This document shows positions 41,164 through 53,848 of a DNA stretch of 64,000 nucleotides, in pieces. A model generated the notes under the pieces. It worked only from the letters and a program-made list of their open reading frames with translations, was not told the origin of the DNA and did not search any database. Within the stretch, counting starts at the first letter, position 1, and the number at the start of each line of letters is the position of its first letter. The stretch is from Novakomyces olei (Eukaryota; Ascomycota; Novakomycetes; Novakomycetales; Novakomycetaceae), in the NCBI GenBank assembly GCA_016906335.1, contig JADEYG010000007.1, forward strand, positions 1,442,001 through 1,506,000. The letters are read 5' to 3'. The position numbers and the translations under genes were made by a program.

Positions 41164-43780
41164 ATGGCGCACGTGGCGGCGGCAACAGGGCAGACAGCTC
41201 TGCCCGCCCCACTTACGGGCTCGCGCACAAGATCCTTTGGCGGGTGTGAAAACGTAGGTTGCGATCTGGCCTTTTCATCAGCTTTAAACGTGCCAACAAG
41301 GTTTATTGTGTTTTGTATTTTTGTGTTTTTGTATTTGATTATTTTTATCAATTTTCCCTTTATCAATTTTTCTCGTTTGACTATAGATGTTTGAGCGTCA
41401 CCCTATAACGGGCAATTTTTGACCATCTCCAGTGCCGGCAACGCCATGTAAAGTGCGACGAGACAAGACCTTATTGTCTGGTTTGTCGGAGACATGGAAG
41501 ACAGTGCGATGGTTACGTGAAAAACATTATATTTCGATCGTTTGGTCAGAAGCAAGATGGAAAAGTACGGCGGCAAATGTACACAGAACAAGAACAGCAA
41601 CGGATGAGCGAAAAATTGCTCGCACTTGCCCCGCACGAGTGTACTGCAAAGTACCTTTTAGAGGTTGACAGTTACTATGACTCGGTGATGCCTGACTCCA
41701 ATGATAAGCGGCCAATGGTAACGCGTGGACCTTTTGGTGCCTTTCGGCTTGAATCAGAACTGCACAGTGAAGATTTGTCCACGTGCAGTTTGGAAGAAGA
41801 AAGATCTACACCAGGTGAAGTGCATAGCATTGCAATGCAGCTCCCCACCCATGATATAGAAGCCGGTACGCAGCAAGCTTTAGACTTTACTGAATCATTT
41901 ATCGAGCCTTACATCTCACTCTCAAGTGCCCAGTCACCTTTACCACCAATGATCCCCTACCTACCAGGCCTTGAGGATCAGTGGGAGGCCGGCTCTCCTG
42001 CAGGACAAAGCCCTCTTTTATTAACGCAAGACCAAATCTTGAAGAGTGTTATGGACCAGTTACTCAATGTCCCCTCTGCACCAGTCGTTTCAATCTACAG
42101 CGTACCGCAAGACGCACCTTTACTGCTCAACAATTATATAGAGTCGTCCATCGGATCTTACAGCCCGCTAGAGGAGGCAAAGTCGCCTTTGAAAACGCTT
42201 TTTTTGACTCACGCAAAGGAAGCATTGGTCACACTAGCAATGGGCAGGATACCCATCTATGCCGACCAGAGTATTCTTTATGCTATCCTCGCCGTCAGTG
42301 CTTTTAGTTTTTGGATGGCATCAAAAAGTCAGAGCTGGAATAGACAAGCCCTTCAATATATGGTAAAGGCTCAAGAAAATCTCAACTTGGCTTTGGACGA
42401 TGCGTCTTCTGTGCCGAAAAAAGTTAAATACAAGTCTACACTAATGGCTCTTCTCACATTCACTCAGGCTGCGGTATGTTGATCGTCCATTTACCTATTC
42501 AATTGTCGCTTTAATTCCTTTTTTTAGTCTCATTATAAATGAGAATACTTTATTTGTCTATTTCTGCATTTTCTTTTCACTATTATATCCCTCCAATTGC
42601 ACGGAGGCATTGCGGCATGAATTGCTATGCTTTACATGCTTTTGCCAATTGATTTTCCTTGTCTGTCTGCGGTTTACAATACTCCCTTCAGGCCAGTGTC
42701 ACTCTAATCATTTCCTGCTGTTTGTACGTAATTGCCTTACAGTACTAATTCCAGGCATATACAAATAATTTTGATCAGGCGGAACGTTACCTTCTTGACG
42801 CAGAAATTTATATCCGCTCGCACGGCCTACCCAAGCCAATAAAATCGCGGAGGGTTCGTTTACTGCATCATTGCTATTCTTTTCGACGAATATTCTACGA
42901 GAGCACTTGCACTGTCTCCGCAAGAAGCAGTCAAACGGGCAATAGCAGTGATAACGCTACCTTCTATCAAGGATATAATGTACGGGATAATGGGTTACAA
43001 TTGACCTCAGCACTCAAGGCCAAAAGCTCCTTCAATCTAAACTGCGAATGGACCAACTTGTGCACTCACATGCTGGAAATGAAGCCCAAAGAGTCTGGTG
43101 AGAACGATCTGCACCTGGAAAACCCTGGACGCTGGCCAACGTCTCTTTACCCCGACTTTTTTGCGGTGCCCGAGTCCTTTATGGTGCTTCTTTCACAGGC
43201 AATCCGTCTCGGAAATGAGCGCGATGCCGCTGAGCAAGAAGGAGTGCAAGGGATAAGCTGGAAAGAGTTTTGGAAAAAAACAAGCTCCCTGGAGCAATGC
43301 ATATTACAGTGGCAGCATATTGCTTTAGGAAAATTAGGTCCCTGGGACGCAAGGCTGGGGATCGAAAACCTTTCTGCTCGGGGACGAGAGATTGTTCAGA
43401 ATATGCTGAGAGCGTTAGGCCAGGCGCTTTCTATATATTTTTACCGTCGTGTCCACAACCTTGACCCTTCAATGCTACAGGGAAAAGTTGAGCGTGTTAA
43501 CGATAGTTTACTGCGCAACGATAAGCTGGGCGGCATGGTCAGCTTTATTCCGGGGTTCACCTGGTCTGCTTTTATTGCTTCGTGTGAAGCAACTGATCCA
43601 AAACTCCAATCAAACTTTTCCAACTGGTTTAAATTGTCTATCCAGTCTACGGGGCTCCCACTATTTGCCACAATGCTGGAAGTAATAGAAGAAATTTGGC
43701 TGGTACGGCGAACGAGTGATACCAAGGCGAGCTGGCCTGATATTTTACAGCAAAAAAATGTGCAATTGTTTTATTGGTGA
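41164..43780 (+). CDS. Zn2Cys6 transcription factor with Fungal_trans_2-like domain (second of two)
   Basis: Exons 41164-41253, 41433-42473 and 42755-43780 give 718 aa. Intron 1 (179 nt) splits the zinc cluster after its first cysteine: exon 1 ends SRTRSFGGCEN and exon 2 starts CRQRHVKCDETRPYCLVCRR. Together they form C28-x2-C31-x6-C38-x6-C45-x2-C48-x6-C55 followed by GY, a textbook cluster. The long helical C-terminal part, including AERYLLDAEIYIRSHGLPKP and RRVRLLHHCYSFRRIFYEST, matches the Fungal_trans_2 pattern seen in ARG81/UGA3-type regulators. Intron 2 (281 nt) ends TACTAATTCCAG. No frame alone shows both domains. Target genes cannot be inferred from neighbours. Confidence 0.88.
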
Positions 43781-44634
43781 AAAGTATATACATGTTATTG
43801 TTTTGTCGCTTTTTATTTTGTATATTTATCTCTACAATTTATTTTTGTTAAACTCATGCTTATTCGACACTTTTTGCTTTTCTTGTGATTATTTTTCTGA
43901 TTATGTTGGGCGCAAGTAGAATTTGATTTTTAAGCGTTGGTTTGCTTTATGTTTGTTTTGGATAGTCGTTATTGAATCAGGCACAACCGTTTCATAGAGG
44001 ATGACTGCGGACTTTAACCATAATAACGTTGCTTTGGATACCATTTACATTAAGTGTTTATTTTAATACCGCGATAGGCAGAGGCCCAGTAAAGCAAGGG
44101 TTAAGCGAAATTTAAGTAAGATATGAGGACTAGATTTCACAAAAGGCTCTAAATTTTTGTGCCTTTAATAAAGCCTTTGAAATATTGTACAAAGAGCTAT
44201 CAAATATTGAAAACCCCGAAAGCGTATCAAGTTTCACTACCATTAACTAGTCTGGCGTGCGTGCACAATGGAAATTTCTTGGCTACAGATAATCAAAATA
44301 TTCACTGCTATCAAATGACCCTAAAATATTTCCATACTTGGCACATGTGGTAAGTGTAGGAACAATACAATGATTTAGCTAATATATGAAAACTGCAATT
44401 AAGTTAAAAAGGGTGAAGCAAATGTAGAATAAAATAAAGTTGTGGTATCAACATCAGCAGCGCAACACAGTTGCCTGCAGAATATAAACAAAAATCTCCA
44501 GTTCCAAACAGAACTCGATCGGCCTTGTCAATAGCCTTTTCTTGTCCCTTGTCATTTCTTTAATGCTTTGGTTTTGTATGTTACAAACTGAACGCAAAAG
44601 TTCTTCAAAGACGCCCTTCAAAGGGCTAAACGCC
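43781..44634. other. Intergenic, convergent 3' ends
   Basis: AT-rich 0.85 kb with no supported gene. A CTAAAATATTTCC...TTGGCACA segment near 44320-44347 resembles one near 26463-26487. Confidence 0.5.
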
Positions 44635-46338
44635 TTAGAACCAGCCGCTGTTCAGTTTCTTGCTCAGTTCCCTATAATATATCATTTCTCCCAAACAATC
44701 TCGGCCCCACTCGCAGCCTGCCAAATTTACAACAAAATCACGTTCCTTTTGACTGTAAAAATAGCGAGGGTCATTAGAAAACTCTGCACATGCTCCATGA
44801 GGAAAAGAATTTATAGTACGCTGAGGCATGAAAATGATTCCGGATCGAATCCAAGGCTGAGTAGTGTATAGGTATTCCAATGCATCTTGCTCTTTGTGCT
44901 CCCAGTCCATGTGCTTTTGTTCGTAAAAGACAGGGTCCCACCAAATATCCAGTAACCGATCAGTCCATTCACCACGTCGAATAAGAAACGAGCCTAGATT
45001 AAATCCTCCGCAGTCTTGCGTTAAAATCATGTTTATTCTGGCAAAATTAGTATTAAAAGACCGAAAAAAGAAGTGAAACGAGAATGGAGAGTAACAGTGG
45101 AATAGATCCAATATGAAAGGTAATAGAATAGATATAGTAATAGAATAGATATAGTAATAGAATAGATATAGTAATAGAATAGATATAGTAATAGAATAGA
45201 TATAGTAATAGAATGCAGATTAGGAAGTACAGTTTAGCCAATATAAACAAAGCAAAATAAAACAATCGAGGTAATAAAAGTAAATTTAGTTAAAACAAAC
45301 TTGAAAAAAAAATTAAATAAAAAACAAATTAAACCAGAATGGAATCAAAGCTTTCTAATGAAACTAATAAAACTTACTCTCCGTCCCAATTAACATCATC
45401 CAGTGGGAGAATTGACAAAGGATTGAACGAGCCTTGTGCTGTGATATCGCGCACCCCCAATTGGCGCAAAGCCTCAAAGATGTGTGTCTCAACAGAGTAC
45501 CGCGGCTCCATTATAAAAGTGGTCAAATCCATCCACCAGAACCATTCGGCATTCGGGTGCGAGCGCATTACATTACGAATTATATCAACCTTCTCCCACG
45601 ATTCCCGCCATTCGTGTGTGTACCGTTTCATCTGAGGGACCTCGCGAACATCGAGCTCGTAGCCTGTGTTTGTTAGGCATAAGACAAGAAAAGAATTGAA
45701 TCGCCACAAAAATAGGTCACAGCAGATAGCCAACATATAAACCAAAAAAAAAGGGGGATATATATCAGATAGAAAAAGCTCCAGTTCTAGTCCAATATAG
45801 ACAAATCAAGTGGCAGGTCAAATGGAACCAACGCCACAAAACGTTCAGACTTACCATGGGCATCGGCAAAAGACTTTTTGTTCGCAATGGAAGTGTACTC
45901 CAAGGCCCATTCATTAGGCGACTTCCACCGCATAACTCCACCTCCCTGGTTGCTGGCGAGAATAATCACAATATTGCCACCAAACTTTGAGCGCCACAGG
46001 CTGCGGATACTGAGGGCAGAAGTACTAACAAGCGAAAACAGCACATAGATCAAGCACACAGCCAGTATGAACCGTTTGATTGGCGTTTTAGGCAGCCGTT
46101 CTGCTAAAGCAGCACCCTTCACGTAAGCCCTGGATAAACCATTGAATGTTAAATTCGCAGCTTTATGAAGTCGGCTCGCGCCGCCTGCAGCCGCCAATCG
46201 CACTTTTTGCAAGGCAGCCATGCTTTTACTCCCGTTTATTGAATGGCCATTCTCAGACAGTTTTCCATCACCGCTTTTGGCTCCCTGAGCGAACGGCAAT
46301 TTGAAACCTTTTCGGGGCTGCCATTCGTTTGCAGACAT
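44635..46338 (-). CDS. GT34 mannosyltransferase (Mnn10/Mnn11-like Golgi subunit)
   Basis: Exons 46338-45855, 45663-45378 and 45037-44635 give 390 aa. The N-terminal cytosolic part is followed by one signal anchor (FILAVCLIYVLFSLVSTSAL, about 89-108), giving a type II membrane protein. Lumenal GT34 blocks are FGGNIVIILASNQGGGVMRW, WEKVDIIRNVMRSHPNAEWF, WWMDLTTFIMEP, QDCGGFNLGSFLIRRGEWTD, WWDPVFYEQKHMDWEHKEQD and NLAGCEWGRDC. All junctions keep phase and have CTAAC/CTAAT branch sites. Mnn10 and Mnn11 are subunits of the alpha-1,6-mannan polymerase complex of the Golgi; which of the two this is cannot be settled here. Intron 2 (340 nt) contains a 17-bp tandem array. Confidence 0.88.
45121..45213. 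repeat. 17-bp tandem array in the second intron of the GT34 gene
   Basis: About five perfect copies of AGAATAGATATAGTAAT, wholly inside the 340-nt intron. Confidence 0.95.
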
Positions 46339-47680
46339 GGCTCCTTATACAGAGCCGCGTCCTCCTGGAAAGGCCAATTGTGGCCTCCGCCGTTTTCTTG
46401 TATTGGAGTATACGTTTCGCGTGTATAGTCAGTTCATCTATATATTTATGAGCAATCCTCATGTATAGCGTAGACTCGGATATTCTACGTTCAAGTTAGT
46501 GAATGTTATAGTTATAACGTTAATGTGTATAGTACAGCTATAAAGTTATTGCTGTATATTATATTTATGCTGTATATTATATTTATGCTGTATATTATAT
46601 TTATGCTGTATATTATATTTATGCTGTATATTATATTTATGCTGTATATTATATTTATGCTGTATAGTAAGTATATCGAGTACGAGTTGTTTTGTATGAT
46701 AATGCTCTAATGTTGCTTGCTGCATTAGCAGACCTAAAACTTGTGCGGCACTCTCCTTTTGGCTTAAACCCTACTGTTTCGACAATATACGAGACATTTG
46801 CGGCGGAGCACAGTATTTATGTATCTTTACACAAGTCTAGTATGTACAACCTGCCCGCGTGTGCTCGTCTACCGGGTAAAAATAGCAACAGCAAATGAAT
46901 ACAATGAATAGCACAGTGCTAAATGACTGGTTATGCGGCGAAAAAGTCTGGAGCTATAAACTTGGACGCAGGAAATAATTCCAACTTTTGCCCACGTACC
47001 CATTTCGAGATAGTGTGTGTACTGTAATTATGTTATTGCACGTTTCCAGGCAATCAGGCACGCAGTGTAAGAAAAGTGTGTCACAACAAATTAGATGAGC
47101 AGTAACCTCAAACCTGAAATTGCACTGCGCCGTTTATACAGCCGCACTCCTTTCTGGTCGTAAAATTTGATCGGTCGTTGTTGGAGGGCAAACGAGATAT
47201 AGAGCGAGTGTATGTTTAAACAGTAGGATAGCCACAGCCAATACTCCATTGAGCTTTATGTATGTACGTGTGAGTGTGTATGTGTACCGATACTTTGTTC
47301 CACACTTTGCCAATTAAACTTTTCAAGCAAAAGTCTGGGCCAAACTTGGGGTAAGACAAACGGCGTTAGCGACCACTATAGTATAGCAAAAGTTATACCA
47401 AGAGTTATAGCCCTATCGCCACCCTCACTTTGTGCAAAAATGTACTTCTACAAAGTCTGGACAGACCCATAAGCTCAGCGAGAGCCTGAAAAGGTAGAGG
47501 GCCCGTTGGCCCGTACCAGCGCAGGCACAACGTGGAGTGTTTGAGAAAACTTTTGGGATACGCTATACATGTGGTGAAGATGACCGTGGACCTAAACACG
47601 GTGAAAAGTACGTAAATGTAAAAACTTATATATTTAAAACGATATGCACACGCATACAGCCCTGATGTATATACACAACC
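46339..47680. other. 1.3-kb intergenic region with 18-bp array
   Basis: It contains the array at 46551-46665. Frames such as 46525-46710 are only the array read as protein. No gene is recognised between the GT34 gene and the Rim15-like gene. Confidence 0.55.
46551..46665. repeat. 18-bp tandem array, unit GCTGTATATTATATTTAT
   Basis: About six perfect copies, roughly 210 bp upstream of the GT34 start. Confidence 0.96.
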
Positions 47681-50600
47681 TCATTTGTATAGACCCTCGT
47701 ACCCTCCATTAGCGTCTGCCCTATATGCAATGTGTAAAATATCCAGTACAGACTTTATGCCCGGCTCCGTGATCGGCCGCGGCATTATAGCATCAAAGCA
47801 GTGACTTTTGTCATCGTGTCCCGCCACTGAAGTTGAAGATTGATCAGCGATGGCAACGATAGGCGTGCCCTGGTTCTCACAAACAAGGCTACGGATCATT
47901 TTCACTGCGTCTGCTCCAGATAATCGAGGCATATTGACGGCAGTGAAGATTGCTTGAAACGGCTTTTCCGACATTGCAAGCCGCAGCATCTCTGACCCGG
48001 TTGAGGCTATTACTACACTGAACCCGAGCCGGGTGAGGTACAGTCTCATAATCTCTGTGGCCACACGATTATCATCGGCCACGAGTATACTGGGCCCAGC
48101 ACTTTCAGCAGCAGCAGGTGAACCTCTTTCGCCTGCTCCAGAGGCAGCTGCTGCAGTAGAAGGCCGACGTGCGTGTACGACAGAAACGCGTCTCAAGATA
48201 TGGAAAGGTTTGCCACTCGGCGAAGAGTTTCTGTGCCGAACAAGAACAGGTGCATCTTCAGAATCAGACGCTGAAGATGAGGCAGTGGCTGCCGTCTCCT
48301 CAATCACATCGCTGTTGGCTCTTTTATGTTGCTGCTGAGCACGGAAGGCATCGAGAACCGTGGGCCTTTCAAACTCTGATCCCGTAGTGGCCGACCGTTT
48401 CCTCGATGCCGTATTTACTCTTAATTTTGCTATAGGCGAACCAGTAGCATTAGCATTAGCATTAGCATTAGCATTTGTATTTGCACTAGTACTAGTACTA
48501 ATACCAAGACTTGTACCAAGACTTGTACCAGTACTGGCAGTATTACTACCCGTACTCGACCCGTTCAGAGCTTCGAGGGCAAGAGCCCTCTGATCCTCCT
48601 TGGCCACTGCCCTTCGCTGTAATGGCGAAAAAGTACCTGTTGACCTGTTGGTGACGGCCGTCGTTGGCGGCGAGTGTGGTGGAAAGTAAGACGAGGCAAT
48701 ATTCGTTGGAGAATTGCTGGCAATACTTGAATTCGTAGAGGGCGAGGACGCTTGCCGCAGGGACGACGATGTCATTGTCATCCGTCTCTGCATTGTGTCG
48801 GGACTGGCAGCCGATGTAATACTGCCGTGCCGGACTCGCAGTTTCTGAATTGCCTCCTTGTTTGCTCGGTCCAGAACGCCTAAATTTTTGTATGAAAACG
48901 ATCCAAAATCATCGGAAATGGAGGCGTCTGTTGACCTCCGATGCCGATGAGAAGAGTGCACTCCGACTCCGATATTATTATTATTATTATTGTTGTTATT
49001 GCTGTTGTTGCTGCCGCTGTTATTGCTGCCATTACTATTGTTGCTATTGTTGCTATTAGCCGTACTGCCGCCGGTGCTAAAAGAATAATGGAGGAAATTG
49101 TTGCTAAAACTGCCGCCCTCCCGCATATGCGGTGGAATGTGCAGAGGCATTGTCCGCTTTGACGCTGGTCTGCCTTCAACTGCCTCACTGGCAGGACCAA
49201 GGCTCAGCTTTGAGATTGCAGACTCTGGCCGGACGGGAGGCGAGTCCATTGCCTCGGGCGCCTGGCAAGTTGCAGTATTGTCAAAGAAAAGGTCCTGTAG
49301 CCCTTCGCTCTCGTGGATGCCGCGTGGATCAAAGTACTCTACGGATTCGGCTGCGTCTATCTGAGGCACAAACGGAGCGGCATCGTGTCTCAGTGTTTCC
49401 CAGTCTACATCCTTGAAAAACGCATGCGATTTGACTGCATCAACACTCTGACGGCCGAGTCTTTTACTCGAGTCCAGCGTCAGTAATCGCTTTATCAGAT
49501 CAACTGCCGCTGCAGAAACTTGGGGTGAACAAGTATCGCTATCGCCAGGATCGCCACCCCCTTCTGGCCACTCAATAACACCCGAAAGAATCCGCTCAAA
49601 GACCTTTTCCGGTGTAGTGTCGTGGAAGGGAGGGTAGCCGTAGCAAAATTCAAACAGTATACAGCCCAAAGACCACCAATCACCAGCATCGTCCTGGCTA
49701 GTGCCGTTTATTGTTTCCGGAGCCAAATAATCCGGAGTCCCCAGGAACCGTTTAGCACCTTCTTTAGCGTCAAAAAGGGCCATTGGTGGAGGAGGCATAA
49801 CGACAGAAGAGTTCCGTCTTTTCAACGTGGGCGGCAGTAGCGGAGCTGCCGATAGCGCTGGCAGCTGAGATTGGCTCTGCAGTGAGCTCGAGCTGGAAGA
49901 GACACTGGCCGCGTCATCGTCTACTGTGTGATGATGGCCGTTTTGGTAAAAGGCACTACTGCTCGTGGTCGGCGGACTAAACGCACTTGGCGGACTAGTA
50001 TGGTAGTGGCCCAGCCGATTAGCGCTGGTGGGAGCTCCAGTGCCGGCAGTATGAGGATGCTGAGGCTGCTGAAGGGCGAGATTGCTAAAGTAGTTAGTTA
50101 GTGAGGCATCAATCTTGGAAACAGGATCAGTCTTGGAAACAGGAGGACTGCCTTGGGCAACGGGCCGGGCGGCAGAGGTACTGCTCTCGGGTTTAGGCAG
50201 ATTGAAATAAGAGCTGTTAATTGCAGAGCCGCCTGCTGAAGCTACGGGCGAGTCTGTTTGCCCGAGCGGAGTGCTCGTTGCTGAGAAGCTGTCAAGAGAA
50301 CCTGATCTCTGTGAGCTCTGTGACGTCGTCCGCGGCCGATGATTGTCAAACGAGGCAAAATGGAGACTTTCATCACTAAAACCCATGGCTGAAAACTGCT
50401 GTTGTTGTTGCTGGTGCTGTTGCTGTTGTTGGTGTAGTCTAGTTTGCCGGCCAACGAGTCCCATTCGTGATAGACCAAAGTCGGTCAGTTTTAGATGGCC
50501 ATCAGCGTCAATAAGAAGATTGTCAGGCTTCAAGTCACGGTGGATAATACCCCTAGAGTGCAGATCTTCTAGGGCCAGTACTATCTCTGCCACGTACTTG

Positions 50601-53324
50601 ACTGCCCAGTCTTCGGGCAGAGGGCCCATCGTCTTCAATAGCGCTGCACAATCACCCCCACACAGGTACTCGTTCACGAGGTAGAGATAGTTTTGGTTTT
50701 GGAACGTGTAGTACAATTTAGCAACGTAATCGGACTCCTCTTGTGCCATCAGAATTGCTCTCTCCGCTCGCACATTCGTAACCTGATTCTTTGCAATCAT
50801 ATCCGCTTTTTTCAGTACTTTTATTGCGTAATAGTCGCCCGTAGATTTTTTCTTGGTCAGGTAGACACTGCCAAAGGCGCCTTTGCTTATAGGCTTGACT
50901 ACCTCAAAGTCTTTAATACTCGCCGTTGTCGGCCGGAGCGAGGGCGCCATTGAGGACAGCCGGGGTGAGACTGTAGGCTTGAGCAGATCTAGACTGCTTC
51001 CTGAAGCCAGACGTCGGTGCGTGGACGAGGATGCGGCAGTAGCGGTAGGAGCAGCAGCAGCAGCAGAAGAAGAAGAAGAAGAGCCGGCATTGAAATTACC
51101 AGTTGTTGAGGGGTCAGTAGGGTCAAGTCGGGGCGACTGGTTAGGGGACACGTAACCTTCAAAGGCAGACATGACCCTTTGCCGAGCCATTTTGGCTGGC
51201 GAAGTAGAGTATACACGTGAAGGCGATTGGCCCCTCGAGCCAGGCGACGGGCTCCGTCTGTTTATGCCATAGACTCCACGCTTTTTCTCCATCGGAATAT
51301 CCCAGCCTGGAGGCTGTGGCTGCGGAAAGAGTCGGAGATCCGTGTGGGAAATTGACCCCTCTGCCTTTAAATTGCCAAACGGCTTTGCTGCGGCCAGTCC
51401 ACTACCAGTAGCTTTTGCTTCTTCCACAGGTGGGGAAGCGATGGCAGAGTCTGCGGCCGTAACAAGCGGCGAAGAAAGATCAATGTGGGGTCCCGCTTCA
51501 CTACTAGTTCTGGACGACGTCGGGACCTGCAGGAAAGATCGGCCCCGGCTTTGCTGGTCCAGGCCTGGGTCATCCATGACCTCAGAATCGGCCAAAAGTG
51601 TCCTTGACAGTGGGCTTTTAGGAGTATTACTTCCAGAACTACCATGGCTAGCGTGCCTATGCTCCCTCAGCGACTCGTCCCTCTTAATATTGGACACGAA
51701 TTTACGGTCTTCTGCAAATTTGAGAGCGTCGTTCTCCTCAATCTCTGCTCGCTCGAGCTCTTTTATCGTCTCTGCAATAACCTGCTGTACCTGCTCATCA
51801 ATCTCTGCGCGTATCGTCTCTGCATAAGTGATAATGTTTCTCAATCGAACGATTGCCGAGACCTTGGCCGTCACTAGAGTCCATGTATCCTCAATTGCAG
51901 CCGACGCCGCAGGATCTTCGGATACAGGTGCAGACCACTGTGAAATTGCTTGCAGGGATAATTCGCTGTCGGGCGATAAAAGCCGATTGCTCACGACAGC
52001 TGTTAGATTTTTATTATTACTGCTATTACCGTTTTCATTGTCAGTCGCGCTTGAATCCAGGTACGTAAACTCTTTAATACTCGGGGCGCCAATATCGATC
52101 GCAGTATCACAATGCTCCAAAAGTTCAGACCAAACCTGCTCGTCATGGTTGTTGAGTTCCAAAAGATTAGCAGTTGAATGGCTTTGTCGAAGATATTTAG
52201 ACATTTCGTGCTTTTGATAGGGCGAAGAAGGGTTTGAGGATACTCGCAGTGGGATTCCTCTATAGTTTATGCTCTCTGTTGTGCTCACCTCCGCCGTGTC
52301 AGCACTACCGGCACCACCGCATTTCTGCCTTTTAAGCTGTTCAAGTAGGAGCGACAGCGTCGCCCTATGCTCTCGCAAGTTGTCCTGACACTCTTGCAAA
52401 GAGCTTTCCGCCCGGTGGCTTATCAGGCACAGTTCCGAGTGCTTTTCAAAGAACCAAGGCTGAACCATTCGCTCACAGATACGGCAGAGCATCTGTGGTG
52501 GTACTTGGTGCTCCTCGGCCAGTCCATCGTTAGTCAGTGATTCGAGATACTGTACGAGCACCTGTGCACCAATGCCTAGAGTCTTTGACAAGTTTTCGTC
52601 CAGCGTAATTGATAATATTTGTTCCACGTACGGTCTAAGGATCCACATAGTCTAAAGCGATCAATTAGCACAGCGTCTCTTTTGGAATTTGAAGAGTAAA
52701 GAAAATAGATAAAGTACGTACATGCGAGACCTGCCCGGAGGATAAATCCCGAATTACGATGCCGACGCCTTCCATATCCAAAAGCGTAGTCTCGTCCTCA
52801 TCACTGGTAAAAACCAGCTCCCTTGAAACATTCCCACAGGCATTGCTAATCATGGTAAAACGCACACGACAACTACGCTCGTCGTCCGCCAAAAGCCGGT
52901 TTGTAGCTTCAACAAAAATCTCCTTGTCATCTTGCACACAAAACTCTGAGATTTTGCGGCCCACCACCTCTGACCGATCTGATCTACACCGAGTCAGTAA
53001 TGAAAAAAAAATCATTTATATATAAAAAGACAAAAAAGTTGAAGCCAATCGATATAATTTTATAAAGAGGCAATGAAAAGATCGGTTCCCCAACAAGACT
53101 TGGCAACGGTAAATCTATGAATCTAGAGCGCCATACCCCTGTACAGACTGCCAAGATTGGGACACCCATTTTATACAGCCGTCTTTAGCCAATTCTGCCA
53201 CGATAACGTCATCGATACTCTGTGCTTCCGCCGAGTCGGAGAGCCTCGGTGCACATTCACCGCCATTGCTTTCAGATCCGCCTGTTTCGTGCTCAGTTAC
53301 TGGCTGTGCAGCAGACTGACTCAT
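47681..53324 (-). CDS. RIM15: Rim15/Cek1-like PAS-kinase-receiver protein kinase
   Basis: Exons 53324-53137, 52983-52722 and 52651-47681 give 1806 aa. A PAS-like domain spans the first two introns (KDGCIKWVSQSWQSVQG, then RSEVVGRKISEF). A C-x2-C-x12-H-x3-C zinc finger (CRICERMVQPWF ... HSELC) lies at about 206-225. The AGC/NDR-type kinase starts near 730 (ISKGAFGSVYLTKK, YYAIKVLKK, HRDLKPDNLLID, LTDFGLSRMG). It is interrupted by about 235 residues of Gln/Ser/Pro-rich insert before RFLGTPDYLAPETI, the split-kinase hallmark of Rim15/Cek1/Ppk18. A C-terminal receiver domain (ILVADDNRVATEIMRLYLTR) has the acidic pair, but the phospho-acceptor position reads FTAVNMP and the conserved Lys is Arg, so it cannot work as a normal phosphoreceiver. 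Rim15 kinases activate endosulfine and drive quiescence under TORC1/PKA control. Confidence 0.93.
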
Positions 53325-53848
53325 TTTCACAGCCGCAGCAACAAAAAGCCGCTAGCCGCCTGACTGCGGCGACGTAGTCACAGCATTCACCGCTGCAGCG
53401 CCGTGTTTCCCAGTTTGCGAGTCTATAAAACACAAAGGTGTGGAGGCCGTTCACATATCAGGGAACAATGATGTATACAATTCTACTTGTCAGTACCGAC
53501 AAAGTGTGGGTTAAACAAGTAAAGTAGGAATCTGCTTGTTACAGCTACAGGGTAACGTAACTTAAACGTAACTTATCGTAACTTTAACGTAACTTGTGTC
53601 CTCGGGACAGTGGGACAGCACCTATTCAGTGGTGATTAAACTTTGATTCGCAAGTATTGCGGCACGTAAAGTGCGTCTATAACATAATGTACACAGAATG
53701 TACACATTAATGTGTACATTGTGTACATTATTTGTACACGTTACTTGCAAAGTGTAACATTTCGGGTACCTTGAGCCGACGCTCGCCGACAGTTCAACTG
53801 TCGTGGGTACTTCCATCGCAAAAGTACGACGGCAATGGCATAAGGAAA
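53325..53848. other. Divergent RIM15 / MFS promoter region
   Basis: It carries CGTAACTTAA-type repeats at about 53552-53597 and a 20-bp perfect palindrome at 53699-53718. No gene. Confidence 0.65.
53699..53718. repeat. 20-bp perfect palindrome TGTACACATTAATGTGTACA
   Basis: An exact inverted repeat with further TGTACA copies on both sides (53688-53740). It lies about 130 bp upstream of the MFS gene and could be a dimeric regulator site or a cruciform-prone repeat. Confidence 0.9.

Noticed and set aside
46525-46710. Frame with repeated LYIIFM units
   Set aside because: It is only the 18-bp array translated.
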